From: CBDUQN01 sp965369375
GTDB lineage: Bacteria > Krumholzibacteriota > Krumholzibacteriia > Krumholzibacteriales > Krumholzibacteriaceae
Direction: 5' to 3'
Length of the DNA stretch: 32,694 bases
Assembly (NCBI GenBank): GCA_965369375.1
Contig: CBDUQN010000027.1
Location: 1-32,694, forward strand
The position numbers and the translations under genes are program-made. The notes under the pieces were generated by a model. That model did no database searches. It worked only from the letters and a program-made list of their open reading frames with translations, and had not been told where the DNA came from. Each line of letters begins with the position of its first letter. Position 1 is the stretch's first letter. Shown piece after piece: positions 1 through 5,905 of the stretch.

Positions 1-32
1 CTATTGCGGATTTTCAGAGGAAGTAAGAGACA
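1..32 (+). other. tail of upstream gene or spacer before nqrE
   Basis: These bases precede nqrE and hold its ribosome-binding region (AGAGGAAG, about 10 bases before the ATG). By position in an nqr operon the tail of nqrD would be expected here. Two frames could supply it: one ends at TAA 23-25 and the other at TGA 34-36, overlapping the nqrE start. Too little sequence is present to choose. Confidence 0.3.
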
Positions 33-611
33 ATGAACCACCTATTACTGCTCTTCGCATCTATCATAACGAGCAATATCGCGCTCACCTACTTTCTCGG
101 TATGTGTCCCTTCGTTGCGATCAGTAAGAATATAAAGGTCGCATTCGGCATGGGGATGGCGGTCACCTTCGTGATGACGATCACGGCCGCGGCGAACTGG
201 CTGATCAACACGTACATTCTCGTGCCGTTCGGCCTCGAGCACCTGCAGTTCCTCGTCTTCATCATTACCATCGCCTTTCTTGTTCAGATCATAGAGATTT
301 TCTTGGACAGGTTTTCACCCGCCCTCTACCATGCCTTCGGTATCTTTTTGCCGCTCATTACGGTCAACTGCGCGATCCTCGGCATTTCGCTCTTTACGAT
401 GCTCAGGGTATACAGTCTTCCGCAGACGTTGGTCTTCGGTTTCGGATCGGGGATCGGGTGGATGCTCGCGATAGTCGCCATCGGGGCGCTCAGAAAAAAA
501 CTCGTCTTCAGCGATCCGCCGGAGAACTTCGGCGCTTCCGGGATAACGGCGATACTGGCGGGAATCATGGCGCTGGCGTTTATCGGATTTACCGGACTTA
601 CGAGTTTTTGA
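33..611 (+). CDS. nqrE: Na+-translocating NADH:quinone reductase subunit E
   Basis: This 192-residue protein is almost wholly hydrophobic, with about six membrane helices. It has the family's N-terminal run of short polar residues followed by SNIALTYFLGMCPFVAISK, with the conserved cysteine of the NqrE/RnfA membrane pair. A second conserved Cys lies in the ITVNCAILG segment. NqrE and NqrD form the inverted-repeat membrane pair that holds a membrane iron centre in the sodium-pumping NADH:quinone oxidoreductase. The homologous RnfA is very similar, but the next gene is clearly nqrF, which settles the call. The stop lies one base before the nqrF start, so the two are in one operon; nqrA-D are expected outside the window to the left. 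Confidence 0.92.
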   Translation: MNHLLLLFASIITSNIALTYFLGMCPFVAISKNIKVAFGMGMAVTFVMTITAAANWLINTYILVPFGLEHLQFLVFIITIAFLVQIIEIFLDRFSPALYHAFGIFLPLITVNCAILGISLFTMLRVYSLPQTLVFGFGSGIGWMLAIVAIGALRKKLVFSDPPENFGASGITAILAGIMALAFIGFTGLTSF

Positions 612-612
612 T

Positions 613-1689
613 ATGTATGTGAACGCACTTGTATTCATCAACTCATTTGCCCTGCTGATAGGGCTGCTGATCATTTTCCTCGACAAGGTGATCTCGAAGT
701 ACGGAACCGTCCGGATCGTGATCAATGACGACAAGGAGTTCGAGGCGCCGGGCGGCAGGAGCCTTCTAAGGGTGCTCTTCGAGAACAGATATTTCATCCC
801 CTCCGCTTGCGGCGGAAAGGGAACGTGCGGTTACTGCAAGCTCGTCGTCACCGAGGGCGGCGGCGGCGCGCTTCCGACTGAATCGCTCATACTCACGCCG
901 AGAGAGCTCAGGCAGGGATTCCGTCTTTCCTGTCAGCTCAAGGTACGAAACGACCTCAAGATCGAAGTGCCTCCCGAATACCTGGAGATCAAGGAGTACG
1001 AGGGAGAGATCGAATCGACAGAAAACGCTACGTCCGATATCAAGAAGATACGAATAAAGCTCCTCCCACCGGATAAGATAAGTTTCAAGCCGGGCCAGTA
1101 CGTACAGATACGGTTCGATACGCCCGAAGGAATCGAGTACCGGGCTTACTCGATGGCTTCCCATCCCGATGAAGATGGCCGCATTGAGCTCAATGTCAAG
1201 CTCATCCCCGAAGGTATCGGATCATCGTATCTTCATTCGGTGAAGGCCGGAGACCGTATCCACTTTTCAGGACCGTACGGTGATTTCTTCCTGAAAACCG
1301 GTTCATCGAGAAAGATCGTATGCGTCGCGGGCGGCGTCGGTCTCGCTCCGTTGAAATCGATCGTCTACTTCTGGAGCTCGCACGCAAAGAACCGGACGTT
1401 GGAGTTCTACTACGGAAGCAGAACTGCAATAGATATGTACGACCATGATATGTTTGTTCGGTTCGCCCGCGATAATCCGAATTTTCGCTACTACCCTGCG
1501 ATCTCGGAAGAGGATCCGCAGTGGAATGGAGACCGGGGTTTTATCCATACCGTGCTCGAAGAGCATCTCGAGGGCGGCGCCGAGTCGGAGGCATACCTCT
1601 GCGGGCCGCCGATAATGATCGAGGCGGTAACAACCGTATTGAAGGAAAAAGGTGTCGAGGAAGAGAGGATACTGTATGACAAGTTCTAG
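613..1689 (+). CDS. nqrF: Na+-NQR subunit F, NADH-oxidising flavoprotein
   Basis: This 358-residue protein is the electron-entry subunit of Na+-NQR. It takes a hydride from NADH onto FAD and passes electrons to a 2Fe-2S centre. An N-terminal membrane helix (about residues 5-24) is followed by a ferredoxin domain with Cys66, Cys72, Cys75 and Cys107 in the C-x5-C-x2-C...C pattern. The ferredoxin reductase module follows: RAYS at 177-180 for FAD, GGVGLAPLKSI from about 240 for the nucleotide, and CGPP near residue 330. It ends in an acidic/aromatic tail (ILYDKF), as in the family. At 358 residues it is shorter than the roughly 400 usual for NqrF. It begins one base after nqrE, and its last 14 bases overlap the next gene. 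Confidence 0.95.
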   Translation: MYVNALVFINSFALLIGLLIIFLDKVISKYGTVRIVINDDKEFEAPGGRSLLRVLFENRYFIPSACGGKGTCGYCKLVVTEGGGGALPTESLILTPRELRQGFRLSCQLKVRNDLKIEVPPEYLEIKEYEGEIESTENATSDIKKIRIKLLPPDKISFKPGQYVQIRFDTPEGIEYRAYSMASHPDEDGRIELNVKLIPEGIGSSYLHSVKAGDRIHFSGPYGDFFLKTGSSRKIVCVAGGVGLAPLKSIVYFWSSHAKNRTLEFYYGSRTAIDMYDHDMFVRFARDNPNFRYYPAISEEDPQWNGDRGFIHTVLEEHLEGGAESEAYLCGPPIMIEAVTTVLKEKGVEEERILYDKF

Positions 1690-2119
1690 CCAAGGCGGCT
1701 ATCTGACGATCGACGAATTCATCCAGCTCGCGATACTGTTCGAGACCGAATCGGCCGAGTTCTATCACGACCTTGGAAAAAAGGTCGAATCCGATGAAGT
1801 GACAGACCTGCTCGCTATGCTCGAAGACCAGGAACGTGAGCACGAGCGGATCTTGAGGGATTACACCGTCGAGACGGATCCGAGCAGCATGCTGCAGTTT
1901 CCACCGTCGTTGAGCCTGTCGTTGCCGGTGCCGGATTCCGACAATCCCGGCTTCGAAGAGATGCTCTCGATCGCGATCGAGAGGGAAATCCGCTCGCGTG
2001 AAATCTACGAGAAGGCGGCCGATCTCGTCTCCGGCGATTTCAAGAAATTGCTCACCGGACTTGCCGTTTTCGAACGGCAGCATGAAGAAAAGCTGAGAAG
2101 TCTTAAATCGTACTATTAA
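1676..2119 (+). CDS. ferritin-like/rubrerythrin-type di-iron protein
   Basis: I place the start at ATG 1676, which is preceded by AGAGAGGA. A GTG at 1652 in the same frame would add eight residues and overlap nqrF more. The product has 147 residues and looks like a four-helix bundle with the rubrerythrin-type iron ligands: ETESAEFY on helix 1, EREH on helix 2, EREIRSREIYE on helix 3 and ERQH on helix 4. There is no C-terminal rubredoxin domain with CxxC pairs, so it is an erythrin/ferritin-like single-domain protein. Relatives reduce peroxide or handle iron. Overlap with nqrF by 14 bases suggests translational coupling. A link to supplying or protecting iron centres of NQR or the next-door cytochrome is inference. 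Confidence 0.8.
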   Translation: MTSSSQGGYLTIDEFIQLAILFETESAEFYHDLGKKVESDEVTDLLAMLEDQEREHERILRDYTVETDPSSMLQFPPSLSLSLPVPDSDNPGFEEMLSIAIEREIRSREIYEKAADLVSGDFKKLLTGLAVFERQHEEKLRSLKSYY

Positions 2120-2136
2120 CAAGTGAGGCTCGAGAG

Positions 2137-3462
2137 ATGAAAAGTTTGCTGGTCCTATGCTGTATCGCGGTTATTGCAATAACGGGCTGCGAGCGGGAAA
2201 CGAAAGAAGAAGGTGCGTTTACATCGACTGCAATCGTCACGGCGAAGACCAAACACTGCCTGCAGTGCCATACGAAGAAACAGCCTTCGATCGTGGCGCA
2301 ATGGGCGGGGAGCAACCATGCCGCTGCTGGCGTAGGCTGCTACGAGTGTCACAAGGCCGAAGAGGGCGAAAAAGACGCGTTCGAACATTTCGAGAACACC
2401 ATCGCGACGATCGTCTCACCGAAGGACTGCAGCCGCTGCCACGAGGTCGAGGCCGAACAGTTCCTCGCGTCGCATCACGCGAAGGCAGGGGAGGTGCTCG
2501 GCTCGCTCGATAACTATCTCGGCGAAGTCGTCGAAGGATTCGCCGCCTCTGTTTCCGGCTGCCAGCAGTGTCACGGTTCCGAGGTCGTCGTGCTCGCCGC
2601 AGGCAAGCTGAGCTCCGAGACCTGGCCCAACTTCGGCATCGGGAGGACAAATCCGGACGGGTCCTCCGGGTGCTGCACGGCGTGCCACTCGCGGCACGAC
2701 TTCTCGCTCCTGCAGGCGAGATCCCCCGAGACCTGTTCGCGGTGCCACCTCGGCCCCGACCACCCGCAGAAGGAGGTCTACGAGGAATCGAAGCACAATA
2801 TCGCCTACCGGAGCCACCAGGACAAGATGAACATGGCCGCTCAAACCTGGGTCGTCGGTGCCGATTACACCGCCGCGCCGACGTGCGCCACCTGTCATGT
2901 TTCCGCGACCCTCAACCAACCGCGTACGCACGACATCGGCCTGCGCCTCTCATGGAACATACGCGCCGCCGTGTCATTCAAAATGGAGAACTGGAAGCGC
3001 AAGCGGCTCGCGATGAAGGACGTCTGCATGACCTGCCACAATCCCAAGTACATCGAGAACTTCTATGCCCAGTACGACGCCGGCGTCGAGCTGTACAACA
3101 CGAAGTTCGCCGAGCCGGCGAAGCTCATCATGGCAAAGCTCAAAGAGGCCCGGCGGATCGATCCCACACCGTTCAACGAAAAGATCGAATGGACCTACTT
3201 CTACCTCTGGCATCACGAGGGAAGACGGGCGCGAAACGGTCTCGCCATGATGGGGCCCGACTATACCCAGTGGCACGGGTTCTACGAAATAGCCGAGCGA
3301 TTTTATATCGAAATGATCCCCGAGGCCGAAGAGCTGCTCCATGGCGTGACGAAAGAGATCATGAATGCGCCGGATCACAAGTGGTTCTCCGGCACGATGA
3401 GCAAGGAAGAGAGAGACAAGATCGCGGACTTCTACAAGCAGCGCTACGGGACATCGGAGTGA
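2137..3462 (+). CDS. octaheme c-type cytochrome lipoprotein, HAO-like
   Basis: This 441-residue protein starts with a lipoprotein signal (lipobox ITGC, Cys18) and has eight CxxCH haem-binding motifs, at residues 41, 68, 98, 142, 180, 200, 250 and 297. Haem number and spacing, the long helical C-terminal region after the eighth haem, and its length match the octaheme hydroxylamine-oxidoreductase family, whose members oxidise hydroxylamine/hydrazine or reduce nitrite and hydroxylamine. I cannot tell from sequence alone whether the tyrosine that crosslinks to the active-site haem in the oxidative enzymes is present. The start has a GAGG element 9 bases upstream and lies 17 bases after the ferritin-like gene, so it is probably in the nqr operon. 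As a lipoprotein it should sit on the periplasmic face of a membrane. Another octaheme nitrite/tetrathionate reductase subtype is possible. Confidence 0.82.
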   Translation: MKSLLVLCCIAVIAITGCERETKEEGAFTSTAIVTAKTKHCLQCHTKKQPSIVAQWAGSNHAAAGVGCYECHKAEEGEKDAFEHFENTIATIVSPKDCSRCHEVEAEQFLASHHAKAGEVLGSLDNYLGEVVEGFAASVSGCQQCHGSEVVVLAAGKLSSETWPNFGIGRTNPDGSSGCCTACHSRHDFSLLQARSPETCSRCHLGPDHPQKEVYEESKHNIAYRSHQDKMNMAAQTWVVGADYTAAPTCATCHVSATLNQPRTHDIGLRLSWNIRAAVSFKMENWKRKRLAMKDVCMTCHNPKYIENFYAQYDAGVELYNTKFAEPAKLIMAKLKEARRIDPTPFNEKIEWTYFYLWHHEGRRARNGLAMMGPDYTQWHGFYEIAERFYIEMIPEAEELLHGVTKEIMNAPDHKWFSGTMSKEERDKIADFYKQRYGTSE

Positions 3463-3478
3463 GCTTGGGACGGAATAT

Positions 3479-3586
3479 CTACTTATCCTGTTTCTTGGAG
3501 AAGTGCCTGTAGAGCAGCTCGGTCATTACGAAGGCGAGCACGAAGACGGCCCCCGGCACGATTATCCCGAAAACGATTGTGCTCAT
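3479..3586 (-). CDS. small membrane protein, 35 residues, end of symporter operon
   Basis: ATG at 3586 is preceded by GGAGG with 10 bases between, and the frame ends at TAG 3479-3481. The product has one hydrophobic helix (about residues 4-25, VFGIIVPGAVFVLAFVMTE) followed by a basic tail (RHFSKKQDK), the form of a one-helix accessory protein. It lies 16 bases from the 3' end of the convergent cytochrome gene. It sits at the end of the symporter operon, which suggests a small subunit or regulator of the transporter. I know no exact family. Confidence rests on the clean RBS, the helix-plus-basic-tail form and the context. Confidence 0.6.
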   Translation of the reverse strand: MSTIVFGIIVPGAVFVLAFVMTELLYRHFSKKQDK

Positions 3587-3630
3587 TTCGCATTCGCCTC
3601 CATTGTTTCATAGATGAAAGATTCTACCAT
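3583..3630 (-). other. possible 15-codon ORF coupled to the 35-residue gene
   Basis: An ATG at 3630 opens a frame (MVESFIYETMEANAK) whose TGA overlaps the start of the next small gene as ATGA. No good ribosome-binding site precedes it. It may be a chance frame, or a coupling peptide in a chain of tiny reading frames. Confidence 0.2.
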
Positions 3631-3667
3631 CTGCCCGTTTCCGTTATTCCAAAAAACAAAGAGCCCG

Positions 3668-3790
3668 TTACCTGCCGGCCCCCTTGTCCCTCTGATGCTT
3701 CTTGTACGAGAAATAGGCGAGGAGCAGGCCCGCGAAGGAGCATACGTAGGCGAGCGACATCCCGATAACCATCCTCAGCTCGTTGCCCAC
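3668..3790 (-). CDS. small membrane protein, 40 residues, likely symporter accessory
   Basis: The start is GTG 3790, with GGAGG six bases upstream, and the frame ends at TAA 3668-3670. The product begins MGNELRMVIG, has one membrane helix (about residues 8-28, including SLAYVCSFAGLLLAYFSYK), and ends in a strongly basic tail (KKHQRDKGAGR). Its form and the LAYxC segment resemble the short accessory proteins annotated beside SSS symporters; I make that match from memory, not by search. Its RBS and first codons are the last copy of a 31-bp tandem repeat, so its translation-initiation region has been amplified upstream. A later in-frame ATG (residue 7 or 11) lacks such an RBS. Confidence 0.6.
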   Translation of the reverse strand: MGNELRMVIGMSLAYVCSFAGLLLAYFSYKKHQRDKGAGR

Positions 3791-3931
3791 GTCAAACCTC
3801 CGCTCTCAGCTCGTTGCCCACGTCAAACCTCCGCTCTCAGCTCGTTGCCCACGTCAAACCTCCGCCCTCGGTTCGTTGCCCACGTCAAACCTCCGCTCTC
3901 AGCTCGTTACCCACGTCAAACATCCGCCCTC
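3777..3931 (-). repeat. five tandem 31-bp repeats carrying RBS and GTG start
   Basis: Five contiguous copies with an exact 31-bp period occur here. Their GTG triplets begin at 3914, 3883, 3852, 3821 and 3790 on the minus strand. Read in the direction of the operon, each of the first four copies is GTG, nine sense codons in all (peptide MGNELRAEV), TGA, then one C, and then the next GTG. GGAGG lies at the end of each nine-codon frame, six bases before the next start. The fifth copy opens the 40-residue gene. Copies 3 and 4 are identical. Copy 1 differs by GGC to GGT. Copy 2 carries GAG to GAA, CTG to CCG and AGA to AGG. There are no spacers, so this is not a CRISPR array. Confidence 0.9.
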
Positions 3932-3969
3932 GACGAGCCGATTGCCGCCACCGAAATTGAAATCCACAT
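3916..3969 (-). other. 17-codon ORF joining the 96-residue gene to the repeats
   Basis: The stop of the 96-residue gene and an ATG overlap as TAATG, with GGGAGGAG just upstream. The frame reads MWISISVAAIGSSRADV and stops at TGA, followed by C and the first repeat GTG, the same TGA-C-GTG junction as inside the array. The end RADV resembles the RAEV end of each repeat peptide, so the array may have grown from this junction. Whether it is translated is unknown. Confidence 0.35.
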
Positions 3970-4259
3970 TACTCCTCCCACCTGACTTTCTTTTCGAGTT
4001 CCTCTATGTAATGCTTCTGTTTCTTTTCGTACCCCTCGGAGATCGCAGAGAGCTTGGGATTGATTATATAGATCATGACAAGCAGCAAAACGATGCCGGC
4101 CGCAAGCATCACGAACCCGATCTTTATCAGCATGATGCTGAGTGCCACGCCGATCATGATCAAAACGTAGATGAGCGGCGAGATGATAACGGTGATCGTG
4201 TCCTCCTTCGTCCACTCATCCGCCTCCTTAGGCGTCCAATCTCGTTTTATAAAAGCCAT
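3969..4259 (-). CDS. two-helix membrane protein, 96 residues, symporter partner
   Basis: It starts 9 bases after the symporter stop. The layout is a polar N-terminus with WTPKEADEWTKED (residues 8-20), two membrane helices (about 21-44 and 47-67), then a charged, coiled-coil-like tail rich in Lys and Glu to residue 96. I do not recognise a named family. Its tight spacing behind the SSS symporter and its size, close to the small two-helix subunits known for some SSS transporters, suggest a subunit or regulator of that transporter. This is inference from context. The next start overlaps its stop codon. Confidence 0.65.
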   Translation of the reverse strand: MAFIKRDWTPKEADEWTKEDTITVIISPLIYVLIMIGVALSIMLIKIGFVMLAAGIVLLLVMIYIINPKLSAISEGYEKKQKHYIEELEKKVRWEE

Positions 4260-4268
4260 CGTTTGCTC

Positions 4269-5834
4269 CTAGATGAGTCCCCGCCGCTGCGCTTCCCTCT
4301 TCACCGGTCCCCACCAGCCGACGGGCCGCGACATGACGTAGAACGTGACGAGTTGGTCCATATCCTCCGGCTTCGTGAAAAGCGTCACCGGGATAAAGAC
4401 GAGCGCGCCGAGCAGCATGAGCAGCCAGAACTGCTCGTAATCCCTTAAATGCGGGAGGACGCCGAACGCCGGCAGCACCCAGACGACGAGCCACGAGAAA
4501 ACGAGGTTGAAGATCCATGCGCTGAGGTATCCCCATCCGTTGAAGCGCCACCATATCACCTGGAGGATGCCGGGCAGCCAGACCCCCGCGGCCATGATCC
4601 AGAGGGCGAAGATCAGCCACTCGGTGATATTCTCCATGATCGAACCGAAGACGAACGAGCCGAGAAGAAGGATCACCGTTCCTATACGTCCCACCCACAC
4701 GAGCTGGCTCTGCGTGGCTTTCGGATTTATATAATGATGATACAGATCTCTCGTAATGTAGACGGCGCCGAGGTTTAGGTGCGTCGATACCGTCGATATA
4801 TGAATGGCGACGATCGCGGCAAAGAAGAAGCCGATCATCCCCGCGGGGAGATTTTCGAAGCCGATTCGAAACCATGCCATCTCGTAGTCCTTGACCTCGG
4901 TCAGGTTCGGATAGAGAACGAAGAACCCGAGTATCGCGGCCGCCCAGATCGCGTTTCTCGCCATGACGAGCGCCTGCCCCGCCCAGATGCTCCACGAGGC
5001 GTCCTTGATGGTGCGCGCGGACTGGATCCGCTGCGCCTCGACGAACCAGTCTATCGCCGTGCCCATGCCGAGGCCTCCGAGAACGCCGATAAACATCATC
5101 GTGATAAACCATGCGACGGGGAAATCCCCCTCGAAGAATCCGGTGAAATTGAACGGATTGAGCTTGCCCGCCTCGCCCATCTCGTGGAGTCTCGCGATTA
5201 TCACAGACGGCCCGCCGGCGGCGCCTACACCCCAGAACGAAACGATCACGATGACGATAAAGGCGATCACGCCCTGCTGGAAGTCGGCCATCACGACACC
5301 CCAGTAACCGGCGGCGAGGACATAGAGGGCGCACACGGATGAAAAAACAATGAGTCCGATCCAGAGGGGCCAGCCGAAGACGAAGACACACACCTTGCCC
5401 ATTGCGATCCCGACCCAGCCGAGGATGAACATATTGAGGAAAACCTGCCAGCCGGCGACCCACCCGCGCAGGAGCTCGCCCGACATGCCGCCGAAACGCA
5501 ACGACTGCCACTCCGCCTGTGTGTAGGCGAGTGATCGTCTGAATATTTTCGTGGAAATAAAGGCGCTGATCGAGCACCACGCGGCATAGAATCCGTACCA
5601 GAGTCCCGCGAAACCGAACTTGTACACCACGCCCGAAACCCACATCGGCGTATCGGTTGCGGTATGCGTCGCGTATACCGACGACGCCGGCAGCCACCAG
5701 GGCAACCCCCGTCCGGCGAGAAAGAAATCGGACTCCGACCGCTTCCCGAGACGGTAGAACCGCACCCCGCTGCCGATCATGAGCGCGATGAAAGCGATGA
5801 GCCAGAACCAGTCCAACGGCGCGAATGTGACCAT
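4269..5834 (-). CDS. SSS-family sodium/solute symporter, probably for sugar
   Basis: This 521-residue protein has about 13-14 membrane helices and the SSS (SLC5) features: an N-terminal helix followed by SESDFFLAGRGLPWWLPASSVYAT, a D-rich WFVEAQRIQSA segment, and IVAIHISTVSTHLNLGAVYITRDLY near residue 320, typical of the helix containing sodium ligands. Members couple solute entry to the sodium gradient. GGAAAGG precedes the ATG. It lies 71 bases after the GH92 mannosidase gene, in the same direction, so mannose or a short mannoside is a reasonable substrate guess, though sequence does not fix it. Na+-NQR encoded at the left of the window could provide the gradient. Confidence 0.88.
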   Translation of the reverse strand: MVTFAPLDWFWLIAFIALMIGSGVRFYRLGKRSESDFFLAGRGLPWWLPASSVYATHTATDTPMWVSGVVYKFGFAGLWYGFYAAWCSISAFISTKIFRRSLAYTQAEWQSLRFGGMSGELLRGWVAGWQVFLNMFILGWVGIAMGKVCVFVFGWPLWIGLIVFSSVCALYVLAAGYWGVVMADFQQGVIAFIVIVIVSFWGVGAAGGPSVIIARLHEMGEAGKLNPFNFTGFFEGDFPVAWFITMMFIGVLGGLGMGTAIDWFVEAQRIQSARTIKDASWSIWAGQALVMARNAIWAAAILGFFVLYPNLTEVKDYEMAWFRIGFENLPAGMIGFFFAAIVAIHISTVSTHLNLGAVYITRDLYHHYINPKATQSQLVWVGRIGTVILLLGSFVFGSIMENITEWLIFALWIMAAGVWLPGILQVIWWRFNGWGYLSAWIFNLVFSWLVVWVLPAFGVLPHLRDYEQFWLLMLLGALVFIPVTLFTKPEDMDQLVTFYVMSRPVGWWGPVKREAQRRGLI

Positions 5835-5905
5835 ACAGCCTTTCCGTCTCTTTTAGCCGCCGGCAACGCTCATCAGAACTCTCTCTGCGCCGGTTTGCCT
5901 GCCGG

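Noticed and set aside
33..611. RnfA instead of NqrE
   Set aside because: The proteins are alike, but the next gene is NqrF, with the ferredoxin-plus-reductase layout absent from Rnf operons at this place.
2568..3512. 314-codon plus-strand frame overlapping the cytochrome
   Set aside because: It is out of frame with the eight-haem protein, Arg-rich, and has no motif.
3777..3931. CRISPR-like look of the 31-bp repeats
   Set aside because: The copies are contiguous with no unique spacers, and each carries an RBS and start codon aligned with a downstream gene.
3614..4448. Long plus-strand frames across the repeat region with a repeated peptide (PRQTSAL type)
   Set aside because: They read the complement of the repeats and of the minus-strand membrane genes, lack good RBSs, and have low-complexity composition.
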